Shown piece by piece: positions 25,201-30,179 of a DNA stretch of 64,000 nt (position 1 is its first letter; every line of letters starts with the position of its first letter). The DNA comes from a virus. The stretch is from IMG/VR virus record IMGVR_UViG_3300042517_000805, positions 43,145 through 107,144 of that record; one strand, given 5' to 3'. A program made the translations under genes and the position numbers. The notes below the pieces were generated by a model. The model had not been told where the DNA came from. It saw nothing but the letters and a program-made list of their open reading frames with translations, and ran no database searches.

Positions 25201-26630
25201 TAGACAGATTGAAAGACAGGGCAGCAACAGCAAAACCCGTCAACTATCCAGATGTTCCATCTTTAGACAAAGATAAAAATATTAAACCATCTTTTGGCGC
25301 ATATATACCATCTCTAGAGAGTACAATGGCTCCTCAACAGTATGGGGCCGGAGTTTATCAGGGTCCGTCATCCATGCCCACATTTGATTTAACAAAAACT
25401 AAGACCGATGCTGCAGCAATGCCAGAAGTTAATGTCAAAGATAATAATGCTGCTCCGATGCCAGGAACTAAGAAACCAGTAAAGAAAGCTCTCGGGGGTT
25501 TAATCTATGCTTCTGAAGGAATGAAGATTCCTAGACCTAATACAATACTATCTAGTTCACAATCTAATAGTGGACTATATGATAGATATGCCTCTTCAGT
25601 ATCACAACCAATAGATATTGGCAAGTCTTCAGAAAATTCTTTTTCAAGATATATAAAATCTGGTGGTAGAAGAATGTCTGACAACGTCGAGGTTAGACCC
25701 AAATTAACAACAGATGAAGTACTACAGTATTTTGAAAACAAAGAAGCAAAAGAACGTCGTGAAGGTGCTCCTCCTGCTGGCGGTAGGGTTCAATATGCAA
25801 CTGGTGGAATAGTATACGCAAATAATGGAGCACTAATAAATGCCCAACCAATGGGAACTGACACTGTTCCAGCAATGTTAACTCCTGGCGAGTTTGTTGT
25901 CAAAAAAGAACAAGCTCAAAAACACGCTCCAATACTACATGCTATAAATAGTGGAGCATATAGTAGGGGTGGTATTGTTAATTATTTGGCTAATGGTGGT
26001 GTTGTTAATCCAAACTATTTATCGTATGGCGGTTATCCCGACATGGGAGATTTACAAAATCGTCGCAATCCTTTAAAGGAGATGAGTCAGAGAGTAGCCG
26101 AATATAATGCTTCTATGGCTCCTCAACCAGTACCAATGCCCGCTCCAGCACCGGTTCAAGCACCCTCTCCAGCACCAGCGGGTGGTGTATCTAGTAATGT
26201 TGGTATAGATGTAGCTAATTTACAGTCCATAGTAACTAATTTGCAGAAAACGGTCAATGACTTTGGAGCATCGATACCTTCACTTTCACAAGTGGCAGAA
26301 AGTATGAATACTGGTTTTAGTTCTTTCGTAACAGGAGGATCCCAAATAGGACAAATGTTAAATAGCGCTACAGCGGGTCTACAACAAGTTAATCTTCCTG
26401 ATAGGATTAGACTAGAAGGTTCAGTAAGCAATAACGTAAATATTAACGGTGCTGAAGCAGCCGCTAGAGTTATGGATACTATGGGTGGGGCTATTCAACA
26501 GGGAGCAAATGAACAAATAGGCAGATTCGCAGGAGCTATTAATCGAGGTATTGGTAATTTGGGTGAAGGAGCATTAGGTCCAGATACTGGTCAAATTATG
26601 GGTCAAATAGGTGGTTCAAATTATGTTTAA
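7266..26630 (+). CDS. Giant tail tape-measure protein (6454 aa) with multiple enzyme-like inserts
   Basis: Sets tail length, lies in the tube lumen and is expelled at infection. Residues 130-470 match the TP901-type tape-measure core (EYDKELVRLQQVTGQ, the GGFRQIGKVIP region). A TPGEFVV motif recurs near residues 553, 3756 and 6200, with a degenerate copy near 2420-2500, each beside Gly-rich linkers. Between them lie a P-loop (GAAGSGKSS, 884), a nucleotidyltransferase-like domain (PTRGH 1047-1051, ISATKVRE 1181), HEMTH (1916), an acetyltransferase-like segment (about 2255-2370), EF-hand pairs (3812 and 3976), and two SHD1-like modules (4325 and 4432). Hydrophobic stretches lie at about 2825-2920, 4718-4769 and 5870-5900. 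No clear Shine-Dalgarno precedes the ATG. The domain mix resembles phage 'polyvalent proteins'. Confidence 0.9.
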   Translation: MATAFNLTAQLNLRGPNNVNKIVGDIKKQLSGITANVNLKLDPNVAKNVKALDASLKSLNSTLSRTSTTATSAASAISSFGRAVNSVSIKNIPSQINATVSSMNKLNKSSGTIGQSLNEAATEMQEFGKQAGLAIRRFAAFTAVTGVIYSLTNSINQGIQAFIEYDKELVRLQQVTGQTAGGLKQLQNSISQLATGLGVSSKELTTVSVTLAQAGLSAKDTERALRALALSSLAPSFDDMNETVEGSIALMRQFGISAGQLEQALGSVNAVAAAFAVEADDLITAIQRTGGVFATASKGVSEGTDALNEFISVFTSVRATTRESAETIATGLRTIFTRIQRGSTIDALKEFGVTLTDSEGKFVGAYRAVQLLSEGLSKLDPRDIKFSRIVEELGGFRQIGKVIPLIQQFSVAQNALKIAQTGQSSLAKDAATAQLSLANQIQKVREEFFALFREIGQSKGFQSLLTGVLTLTRGLIKLADVSKSLLPALSVVLAFKGASALTQFASGFSKGFRPGGGKPEKERPRFADGGRVRRFATGGVVPGSGDRDTVPAMLTPGEFVVRKQAVKSIGTAHLHRINKRAKGGPITVEKLKDINPNAVQPDYRNTEEAKNKVGEKDQTWSTYRDQGRRGKVRSTAVKYMQPRDEVYGDVEYVPIPDPNRSEVEKYFGKIVLKKGIKSINPKDKRISTAYENYAQDKVKTIGARYSGDYDPLDFETGDVKFYSSEENIQKYVSINKVLSKRLRHQNKDNRIKWQPNSPEQKELEPTTIYHPTDLTENNNLKKRISDWILLSQNQRTTQAIREGDSFSFGGLVQKFAEGGEAARIRRVGIIDSDVLRDKINAEKVAQGMESIGSDSIQDYTIQLAKLGVQKRKSGDLKKFRVIAGAAGSGKSSLATGVSANDNATLRKTIRSHIITPQDLDSVDEILTITANVSDAKLEGYLRDADRTYTVSSSTKAEQDLIKRNKESRDITGQGLYGREPGKTKGVPADFGVEEATLIDQLGSKNVVLGRKEDAEGNLTNRFRRKREDELPEIVQAEGFYTGGFAPPTRGHRGAFDTLLANVIAKNPKATLKDILVSVAPNVAMVEGKEGLEHAARYGIFDADFRSLLADVNFKGAMISQDAQSTPGILPKVMEVPSENNRRKFARLKGAMAITSGKEQGVLGKYERAGIEVTDIPRIEDISATKVRELLFSQNYTELDKIVNPEVGAILKGNQPQLKNRSVMVPVLLEELHKAAEANTVLANQKADDILANAPGGPYANVSKKLKTEHPDIAAQVKSIREQRDQFKKSISGAKAHSIISELAAAYPEIYGIDPSRRAATAAASISAEDARSHLGDRVKSLVSGRGAATPEPSLLESIKQNVTKQLAIPKGSGTLPTDSKTITSAFLNTKIPSDPTFGMFSGKTIDPGIVKKVWRQTYPGLSEDKTASYIALKEWLEAQYNTRTGAKTEKLSQAIQESKMVGLVGMLPIGHEKLSGPFTWMLGKNAAGEDVSVTASIIERGLGKQYEEEIKKAQSHAEQGSELLASGLASKMKKRPESLRSLDKAQLETLGQGNIEGAYVEQALARLWANLDNVSTRTRPIDYPDGLGESAELFPGISPTMPTEVKRTINSDSRSDAIEEFQRYFRLIHAIPEPKAKKEAVKALASGGEVQRFMAGGVATKTRKPKEVFGTGETAFPSRISKKYAEEQHSASESLRAKLSWDKYPKDERIMVNEDKVQEAYQQPFDRDRFTSSFKEKISRDSLFERMSDFAKFIGLPQEDLSLALPLQLDFGASSRGGGLGMFSAAEFGKGASGIRPYEGYDLSKFGYGEKEKQESYGLEKLIAAKEKEIKKIRKTPTETFDDGSFSFDSEAFQKTYIELDNLKNRFFRLKDLKREAEKAALAEQNTISSATGRGTIGFAPSMGYASTTQNHSLYHEMTHQLFEGLRTRSAESFTKYRDRVSSLFSGDNDDLADAFDSLTAVTAGGGYTSADVVYGRSYKSNNLSQILSSYYRQNLDSSRGTTPIPEDITKNLASLSTQSTAAKRAREYRPINPQVNEALLQGGAKFGMTQEKINRMEDNGKEEFLTTLIEKAPQLDQNLQGILDSTLTELLSGAGIQRQKYASGGKASRRVDFEAGVGQSPFGGSVSKRLSQSIYNLQKNTGLSDSEFNEIKKTADTYGYNEEEFKEYLAKRIQEKKNKEGLRTNPSALAQQLMPQTRVSTPRQLALAQALKDTSNDIGYRPSTLETIAQARTDVGNATRYAVGGIAKVGKKEDKQYGQISITEDAGMINVGYQKGDNRQGYATGYKMRNNLYYVGLSKATKGYGPRLYDVLMEAVTEKGAMLTSDRSSVSEDAKRVWEYYFKNRGDVKKTPLKPSDWTVNSNLIDPKLYGKKETWPPATDPAWTLQTGYSKSPKLITNTNEVIRKRSGGRLSFETGGTVPALVSNGEAYIPPKIAKRIGYSNLNRMNQADRNGMSKFSSGGISVFKGPGTGTSDSIPANLPVGSFILREKATKALGFNKGGAVPAQRFATGGGVTSMIMEWLSSDMTARTKPKMAPRPDVVNRASVVASNDTTKALDILVKSLNQLGLSAANSADILNKGGQVSYKTIQKALAEDIKRLKISGASIQSIVAAETTLANIRKKSKEEVTKQKNIQGLTSARGNSSTKIVGGQTIGDLQAGSGAGQQAIETQAQMLAAARIRRRGGKVTEKQRSEIMESSYIDSASRITGIKKKEFKAAGISGGDIQKYIAESMKDRKSLAQMDKQLIALKTNELTNSAAYIAASNAEQKRMLTEVQQATKEEISTRRKIINDLAAQNGTKGVGAAGLRDTRNSPILNQIKGFIKSPGKVMGGISAAAGLTAGASDMIAKNIYNMSTTEGQGKAAKTSAAIQSSGTILSTGMAAASQMAAIPVIGPYVAALTAVGTAAAAAADYFYDFTGAQKAATVEFERSVRAKEIGIAMDGLDRAFQNFEKDMGNITLQKALEQAIGNTSSLQIKDNMAERDNAKAEFSLKNRSWSDIFSGNFKGSAQMDALEQGAMDSEMSQKLSPISDKAMALYDKQISSGKSIEDIVNNVRTGNKDAVNAGAAVAFNANPKLWSELEQKVKASGDASEANVLKIKRGIVARELLTNAELQAAVKRSKLERDMEASNRAGRRLAETFDHISETIDQSIQRMQRESEIRQAQANDRVEARRGNAGFDERAVNNRNVGVLTNPKAYQNDPRRIEEAIRAGSSGMSPELAQKMAGGARLEATLPNVMRNAISTELKSNASLGLDEAADAARRKGTEAIRNSGLSEADQKVAIDKLNARIEDEKKKVQDNEKGTPAEQVDSFTDSISDLGPEIANIFGNAGKKLDDIIQARQGIYDTFAKNLQAASEAAKKAREFFSKARDIRYDAGMDLREAQTGVGESFSEAKAKSDSSIARLTGGVTDPQAIGRNIDALMARRDQQMKDRDAALSNPNLTQDQQKDAATKFAKDIQATNNALNDNREALDKLANSAEVAQKALDEVKNIRGLQQDRENFVNQLLTNTPEEADKLNQTFIRLQRNLSGGLNNASNQRDARNAFNDTLRRTGNLREATRAGNTVLADQRKQTLQLMQDPGFRGMMTLNMKNQGMNDQQIDKRFRDQEGMLMQQMAIESGLINNPMVRQALAAKQDPNADPAMKRAADQFLQATGLQAKASEEQGRLELANVQNLLVTATDELRMSIDTLTTTINGSLGKDGERVPGVAGPVVPVPAGARGVARPPRPMATGGKVKTQYASTGQLIDFSPKGTDTVPAMLTPGEFVVNARSTAKHLPLLKAINSGAGVDATSNMSKGGVVYLDNGGLIDEFRKIDANKSNFLEVGEIDLKMIQLLDRDKDNKVSFGEYSSRVKSDGSSGSSRSGSGSSVKSGFKAQDMSFEQYYNNRAQKYAKRYQGTGDEVPRDTDKFANGGMVTPYYLAEGTNRPLSRPVMVALPPKKDPIETARAARKQGVPTKRRPSLVPGDPRAKDAEPSFFRLDLNEDGILDRKEGYPYQDLDKDKDGNITQEEWKNNVLARAKVRKLENTIKIIEKEIAEGKPVPVNFEAMKRTLGFAKIDAGMAAAPGDNKAFIARQKRIDDNMNKRLLGGGSINNPDGSYVFNRELNKIYDRRSAFEEERRAQRAKDENATDEEIFDRTVEAYGAGDSNYWRNSMGVTELPNVYDNSRTLDVIRNESDLSSKGDPNGEKTRAYIDGYIQSQGARQQADRVARGIGAEIDSPDIAVTGTQGPVDNLNYLIDQKEKGRVAEKAARDENFKQENKNREGADARQAKLDQRDKELGIDTSGINRDIYESGGGFSNQPGSGRKVTIEEQKQRKREKAIAARFSFTDKTGKYSTTGTIDKVDFEKGTVRIAKIDPKTGEPITRTVPVFADGQTEEEIKASGRDPERFKVGEKEEQVYTTVPLDKLSDQSRDKARSHGLEKEADKAKAGENFSIGEATGKKRTISGKIFRVDEKAGTAVVQRDSGKLVTIPLEKLAPESRNIALDQAKTATTVTDLTQKQMDADVGNIDVTSSLPEPPIPLAEDFTDRANEVRQETMNNAALEQTKMDQLPMMSEPVPTSGTIDPITGKVVGNNVSMDLNPDGTRTPEQLNILSQQATRDADRRNSNARYEELRGRSKAEDAYDRSWLGENWPKEWGGVQKPKRRLTTKELEELGAMESERGVPALSRLGANTRAEQTRRSAGLDEAQIESLSQQKTEQFKAELEKKNDAEGGVAVGLAAQRAVVPLLAGATAIAAAPALVPAGIIGAGLTIAGGVTASLGANKLQDMALEGTDFDKRQRELAEKRPGATAVGSLLPGLLTGNPLTGATTMGRALATRAASGATEAALGAGIRGATSGGDFGTYEDFRNDFLSGVILPTSNFGSKGSRNYSRPEGPAKPTSLKDVAATVRDEQLAIREENVLAGNERIATKRKQDEVRKAAQAEQRIKDEVEAVKESGREKAVFDFMKPLITRPDKSNSPIVKGVADMVLNHHRDLMARVKSKDILEKGRGLNDEQITTQLTDAGIDPERAAAIVRKRTEANNKAQSDLALERGTRRAEAKERLDAEYRKEVEGVTDPKETAKIKARFQEQLNKEASLIDVDINDKTSANKAGITVQELKQQRAAEAQAKDKAESDKLIQEFDSTLGSSKPTTIDNLPMGEPLDLGVDPLAPITSAKDNAATTAASTKPVDAATVAAKNQTVVKAAEQENTSSLQTSAIPQPKPYNPTDYPIMDSIMRGGKNGHYGPMGTTNITGKQNIHGISGWKTRLIPKDDASAAKIKEFLDTHPDIGEYKLALNEGPVPVFSVYFKKGTKDEALSFAQASEKGLKDSLDPRLYQGADTLLEGTNISARFDARDLKYESASSIIDRQLENSPFSRGFLKAEELNLQIPASNTAAGSTASRAMPSITAGTRGVPDTGYVDWLKTKKFLAKDPKKIASLDAEIQRATNVADDWLKENMSDLYSSSAERTTRESTTQTGGVKPQQQAVVETAIRDATSTPTKSGFVRDKSLSTDKVDDLASAGFGVISPDQEVESVIRGARENSLGVLTKPAALLQPETYQKYADQLLELEKSGKIKITKGASFGTSGQPSIFVGKPENVDTLAKAFESETARTREMGVPASDEFHETVGKALGYSKDSRELFRLRKDWDKAGLDIDTIQDRLQTSRGAAARYMVSEINKAKEQASVEQGVKESTNPPIKPPIDGDEFELGNLGDETPEEKARLDALYPPGSEGFLGPIKPDNVLPEARAESQARTVETKPSSFEQNPEDFTKLIDETLSPFPEDFFPDGSSKPNARVEAEIDSNTVNASSPEALKASAEAQQKLAAQKLAAKSPEQISVEKTYGPLYREAKKANDTAEMARIRSEANAEFKKRSQEASTRAEDKKNSFLPVMGKVLKIAAPIGTAIGYGLGSLLTRDKRKEEPQDPASKLKNASSLQEVYDLISANDRGTKGFSAVEIAMKLREIDPKAYDKSGDEYVNLGELAGMPDSAYDAYLDRLKDRAATAKPVNYPDVPSLDKDKNIKPSFGAYIPSLESTMAPQQYGAGVYQGPSSMPTFDLTKTKTDAAAMPEVNVKDNNAAPMPGTKKPVKKALGGLIYASEGMKIPRPNTILSSSQSNSGLYDRYASSVSQPIDIGKSSENSFSRYIKSGGRRMSDNVEVRPKLTTDEVLQYFENKEAKERREGAPPAGGRVQYATGGIVYANNGALINAQPMGTDTVPAMLTPGEFVVKKEQAQKHAPILHAINSGAYSRGGIVNYLANGGVVNPNYLSYGGYPDMGDLQNRRNPLKEMSQRVAEYNASMAPQPVPMPAPAPVQAPSPAPAGGVSSNVGIDVANLQSIVTNLQKTVNDFGASIPSLSQVAESMNTGFSSFVTGGSQIGQMLNSATAGLQQVNLPDRIRLEGSVSNNVNINGAEAAARVMDTMGGAIQQGANEQIGRFAGAINRGIGNLGEGALGPDTGQIMGQIGGSNYV
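7653..8675 (+). other. TP901-type tape-measure core domain (residues ~130-470)
   Basis: The helical, Gln/Ala/Ser-rich segment contains the family-typical order: membrane-like AAFTAVTGVIYSL, then EYDKELVRLQQVTGQ, GLGVSSKELTTVSVTLAQAG, then the RTIFTRIQRGS and GGFRQIGKVIP segments. This is the part of the protein that identifies it as a tape measure. Confidence 0.85.
9723..10370 (+). other. P-loop kinase-like region inside the tape measure (residues ~820-1035)
   Basis: A strand, FRVIAGAAG, leads into a Walker A motif GAAGSGKSS at residues 884-892. A polar helical region with DAKLEGYLRDADRTY follows. Zeta-toxin-like or other small-molecule kinases have this N-terminal arrangement. A Walker B motif was not assigned with confidence. 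It directly precedes the nucleotidyltransferase-like domain. Confidence 0.55.
10371..10910 (+). other. Cytidylyltransferase-superfamily-like domain in the tape measure (residues ~1036-1215)
   Basis: The opening GFYTGGFAPPTRGHRGAFD has the layout of the (H/T)xGH signature of adenylyl/cytidylyltransferases. About 130 residues later comes ISATKVRELL, the family's second signature (ISSTxxR), correctly placed before a C-terminal helix and a VNPEVGAIL segment. Both substrate-contact motifs are intact, so activity is possible. The substrate cannot be read from the sequence. Confidence 0.65.
12483..13545 (+). other. Zinc metallopeptidase-like domain in the tape measure (residues ~1740-2090)
   Basis: SLYHEMTHQLFEG places an HExxH motif at residues 1916-1920, preceded by a Gly-rich region (PLQLDFGASSRGGG) and a strand before the helix, as in the metallopeptidase domains of polyvalent phage proteins. 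The third metal ligand was not identified with certainty. This could be an active protease or a structural remnant. Confidence 0.55.
14022..14375 (+). other. GNAT-acetyltransferase-like segment in the tape measure (residues ~2253-2370)
   Basis: Beta strands (SITEDAGMINVGYQ, NNLYYVGLSKA) lead to KGYGPRLYDVLMEAV, which has the position of the acetyl-CoA pyrophosphate loop plus helix, then AKRVWEYYFKNRG near the end. This order is that of short phage-type acetyltransferases. The loop deviates from the canonical Q/R-x-x-G-x-G/A. Confidence 0.4.
18699..18824 (+). other. EF-hand pair 1 in the tape measure (residues ~3812-3853)
   Basis: Two calcium-loop candidates, DANKSNFLEVGE and DRDKDNKVSFGE, are each 12 residues with acidic residues at positions 1 and 12 and a hydrophobic residue at position 8. 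They are separated by a short helix. The second loop is near-canonical. Confidence 0.65.
19191..19325 (+). other. EF-hand pair 2 in the tape measure (residues ~3976-4020)
   Basis: The loops DLNEDGILDRKE and DKDKDGNITQEE both have Asp at 1, Asp/Asn at 3 and 5, Gly at 6 and Glu at 12. They are flanked by aromatic helix residues (FFRL, EEW). This is a near-canonical calcium-binding pair. Confidence 0.75.
20238..20738 (+). other. Tandem SHD1-like beta modules in the tape measure (residues ~4325-4491)
   Basis: Two related units share an opening strand (FTDKTGKYSTTGTIDKVD; GKKRTISGKIFRVDEKAG), a central strand, and a closing (V/I)PL-(D/E)-KL block (TVPLDKLSDQSRD; TIPLEKLAPESRN). The layout matches SLA1-homology-domain-1 (SHD1) modules, which are frequent in Planctomycetes proteins. 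Confidence 0.5.
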
Positions 26631-26650
26631 TCAATATATGAGAATTTATT

Positions 26651-29600
26651 ATGGCAAATAAACTGGTAAAAGTTTTTGATAATATAGGATTTAATTTTCA
26701 AACCATTAATGGTAAGATTAGTCCTATAAAAATCCTATCTGGATTTAATGGATTAAACCAAAATCATGTCGGGTACTATATACCATATATTTGTCGTAAC
26801 AAAAAACTAGGCCTATTAGAAATTGGTATAGGAGATGTTCAAAATGATGATACCGGCAATGTAGTAATTAATAAGCATAAAATAGTAGTATCTTCAAACA
26901 ATAATAATGATGTTAACTTTGGTAACGAAAAAGATAATGAGTTTTTTGTTTTTGCTAATCAAAATATCTTTAATAGCAGTATCAGCAATGTTGTGGTAAT
27001 AGATTCAAATACGGTCATAGACAACGTATCCGCTATCTATTTAGCAGATTGCTCGAATCAACCAATATCTGTTACACTACCAGAAATATCAAACTCAGAG
27101 AATATTGTATTAGAATTTAAAAATATTTCACCAAATTATAATTTATCTATTAGAGACAGTAAGGATGGTTCGGTATCGATATTAGACGATCAAAAGAGCT
27201 ATGCTAAACTAGTTCCAACTAATGATTCTTGGGTGTCTTTGGCGGACAATAATACAGAATACGTTGGCATCCAATCATCAGACCAGCAGATCTCTGCTCA
27301 AAGTTCTCCAACAGGAGACGACTTTTCACTACAATACAAAGAAGGTAGCGACCTTGTTGGGTCTAATATTTACTGGGATTCAGTTAATAACGACTTATTA
27401 TTAGGCGCAGACAATAGTACTGACGCTTACTCAGTTATTCCAACATCTGGTAATAGGCCTCTATATATTAATCAGAAAAAATTAAATAGCGATTTTGTTG
27501 TTTATGGTAGTGGTAATAGGAATTTATTCTTTTCTTATGATGGTAGATTAGGTTTGAATATGCCTTCGGGATCTCGACCATCTACTATATTTCATATTGT
27601 AAATACCGTATGTCAAGAAGGTCTCAGACTAGAAAATCGTAACGCTTGTCACCCAGCAGATATCACTTTATTTCATAAGCCTAACTCGGCTATCAACAAT
27701 GGATCTGTTGTATCACAAATTAACTTGGCTGGTAAAAATACTAGTGGTAATAAAGTAGACTACGGAGCTATAGAAGCACTAGCAATTAATACCACATCAT
27801 CTCTAGAAGAAGGTGGACTACAATTTAAGATTGCTGCCGCATCTACCGGAATAAAAGTTTTTGATAGTAATTATTCAGCCACTACAGTGGGTTATAGCGG
27901 AAATAATTTAACTATTAATCGCACAGGATCAACAGTGGTAAGAAATAACAGTGCCGCTGTTAGTTTATCTTCTAATAGTGTGAATATAAGTGGATCATCA
28001 GTAGCCTTAAGTGCACCTAGTCTAGTATTTGGTAATGCCTCATCCTCCATCAGTGCTCCTGGTGCTATCTCTGCTGGAGCAATATCTGCAACGTCATTAC
28101 AGTCAAATAATATAGTCGCCCCAAATATTGGTAGTGGTAGCTTTATTACTACTAACGGAAATAATCAATTAGTCGGCAGTACCACAATGTCTGTTAATTC
28201 TTTGGGCACCTTAAATCTCCCTATTGCATCAAATAAACTATTGCAAACTACTACTAATGGTGCAATTACTGGTATTTATTCTACGGATGACTATTTCAGA
28301 ACAGACGGAGATATTGTCTGGAATAAGTATACGCACAGACTAGTTTCTGCTTGTTTGAAGCAGATAACATTTATTAATCCTGTTTCTGTTGAAGAATATA
28401 GTATTGGGGATCAATTAGCAGTAGTGTTATCGTCATCTACTGTTTATAGAAGAATTGTAGATGTTTATATTAATAACAATCTTATTACTGGACTATTAGT
28501 TGATCAAGATGTCTCGTCCTCAGATGTTGACGGTATAACAGTATACTCTGTTACTAAGGGTGGATATCTTGATATGCAAATATCTACCGAGGGTGGAGTA
28601 ATATCTGACTCTACAAAAAATGTTTTAAGTGCTAGAGCAGGAACAAGCACAACATTTAATACATTACAAAAAGATATAGATTTTTCTGTATACGGTATAG
28701 ACTCTGTTCCAGCTTTAAAGGTTAAAGCCAATTCTGGTAAAATCAGTATCATTTCTGGCATGTATCGACCATTTTCGCCCAAGCATGAATTGCCCGCATT
28801 TCCAATTGTGGTAACTACTGGCGGCGTTGGTTTATCTAATCTATATTCTTCAGCTAATTTTAATTATAGTAATACTCAGAATCTATTTTCTGGTATAGTA
28901 TCTGATGTTGGGTCTAATGGATTGCCTTCTCATTATGGAACGTATGATCAGAACGGTAATGCTTCGGAATGGGTAGAAAAACCATACATGCTAGAAAGTA
29001 GAGATAAAGAAGAATACGCTGCTGGTGGTTCGTATTCTACTTCAAATGCTTTAGGAGGAAGCGGTCTCAAACATATTGAGACGTTAACAAGAGCATCTGG
29101 CTATTCTTACGTTGGTTTTAGAGTTGCTTCTCTCTACAACACAACAGACCCAACAACCATCTCTTCAACAGACCAACTATCTATGAGTTTTGTTGGCGTT
29201 ATTGATCCTCAAAATACCGAAGACGTTTCTACAACATATATAAAAAATGGTGAAACATTTAATTCAATAATTATTAATAACCTTGGTGTTGTTGATAATA
29301 TGTATAGAATTGGTAGATATGAAGTAACTAATAAACAATACTGTCGATTCCTAAATGCTGTGGCTAAAAATAACGATAGAGGCTTGTATGACTCTAGAAT
29401 GAGCAGTCAAAATGTTGGTGGTATTAGTCGAATATTTGATGCAGAGTATATCTATACTACTAAGCCTAATATGGACAATAAGCCCGTATTATTTGTAAAC
29501 TATTTAAGTGTTATAAGGTTTATAAATTGGCTTCATAATGGAGCTTCTGTAACTATTAGTGAGTCAAATATTGACTATAATTTGGATATGGGTGCATATT

Positions 29601-30160
29601 CCATAATACCTATTGGTACAGACTCATATAATGTTGTTCAATCCTCTTATAGAAAATACTGGCTACCTAATCTAAATGAGTGGCATAAAGCGGCTTATTT
29701 TGAACCAGTAGATGTTAATGCTTATACTGGAACATCAACCGTAATGGTTAAGAGAGAAGATCCTTATCTTGTTGCCTCTGGTCTAGATTCAGACACTAAT
29801 AAATTTAAGGAATTATTTGCGAATTTAAGTGTTAGTGGATGGTTATATGTTGATCATTTAATTGTCGGAGACGGAACAATACGGTCATCCAAGAGATTTA
29901 CTGGACTAATTCCATCTACTGGTACTACTACTAATACTCAAAATGTCACAACACAAACTACTAATAATATTAATTTGCCACCAACCTCATTGGACGATAT
30001 TATTAATAGCGATAATAATGCTGTAGAAACAACAGCTTCAACAGTATCTGTTGGAACTAGCATATCTGGTATCCCACTAAGAAGAGCTCAAGATACTGAT
30101 TGTGTTGAAAATCCACCTTGGTTCTGCAATCCTAATAATACTGGTCCAAGTTTATTTTAG
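26651..30160 (+). CDS. Tail fibre/adhesin with a circularly permuted FGE-type domain (1169 aa)
   Basis: The N-terminal 450 residues are Asn/Ser-rich beta structure with fibre-like strand repeats (residues 400-520 contain many ISGSSVALSAPS-type segments), suggesting a fibrous shaft. Residues about 600-700 contain a VTKGGYLDMQ module shared with the next gene. Residues about 730-1020 are a formylglycine-generating-enzyme (C-type-lectin) fold in permuted order: YGTYDQNGNASEW, GGSYS and YVGFRVA come first, then YEVTNKQYCRFLN, INWLHNG and YWLPNLNEWHKAAYF. Catalytic cysteines of true FGEs are not evident, so it should bind rather than oxidise. It directly follows the tape measure, with only a weak ribosome site. 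A virion surface location is inferred. Confidence 0.7.
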   Translation: MANKLVKVFDNIGFNFQTINGKISPIKILSGFNGLNQNHVGYYIPYICRNKKLGLLEIGIGDVQNDDTGNVVINKHKIVVSSNNNNDVNFGNEKDNEFFVFANQNIFNSSISNVVVIDSNTVIDNVSAIYLADCSNQPISVTLPEISNSENIVLEFKNISPNYNLSIRDSKDGSVSILDDQKSYAKLVPTNDSWVSLADNNTEYVGIQSSDQQISAQSSPTGDDFSLQYKEGSDLVGSNIYWDSVNNDLLLGADNSTDAYSVIPTSGNRPLYINQKKLNSDFVVYGSGNRNLFFSYDGRLGLNMPSGSRPSTIFHIVNTVCQEGLRLENRNACHPADITLFHKPNSAINNGSVVSQINLAGKNTSGNKVDYGAIEALAINTTSSLEEGGLQFKIAAASTGIKVFDSNYSATTVGYSGNNLTINRTGSTVVRNNSAAVSLSSNSVNISGSSVALSAPSLVFGNASSSISAPGAISAGAISATSLQSNNIVAPNIGSGSFITTNGNNQLVGSTTMSVNSLGTLNLPIASNKLLQTTTNGAITGIYSTDDYFRTDGDIVWNKYTHRLVSACLKQITFINPVSVEEYSIGDQLAVVLSSSTVYRRIVDVYINNNLITGLLVDQDVSSSDVDGITVYSVTKGGYLDMQISTEGGVISDSTKNVLSARAGTSTTFNTLQKDIDFSVYGIDSVPALKVKANSGKISIISGMYRPFSPKHELPAFPIVVTTGGVGLSNLYSSANFNYSNTQNLFSGIVSDVGSNGLPSHYGTYDQNGNASEWVEKPYMLESRDKEEYAAGGSYSTSNALGGSGLKHIETLTRASGYSYVGFRVASLYNTTDPTTISSTDQLSMSFVGVIDPQNTEDVSTTYIKNGETFNSIIINNLGVVDNMYRIGRYEVTNKQYCRFLNAVAKNNDRGLYDSRMSSQNVGGISRIFDAEYIYTTKPNMDNKPVLFVNYLSVIRFINWLHNGASVTISESNIDYNLDMGAYSIIPIGTDSYNVVQSSYRKYWLPNLNEWHKAAYFEPVDVNAYTGTSTVMVKREDPYLVASGLDSDTNKFKELFANLSVSGWLYVDHLIVGDGTIRSSKRFTGLIPSTGTTTNTQNVTTQTTNNINLPPTSLDDIINSDNNAVETTASTVSVGTSISGIPLRRAQDTDCVENPPWFCNPNNTGPSLF

Positions 30161-30179
30161 AAAAAATTAAGGAATAATT

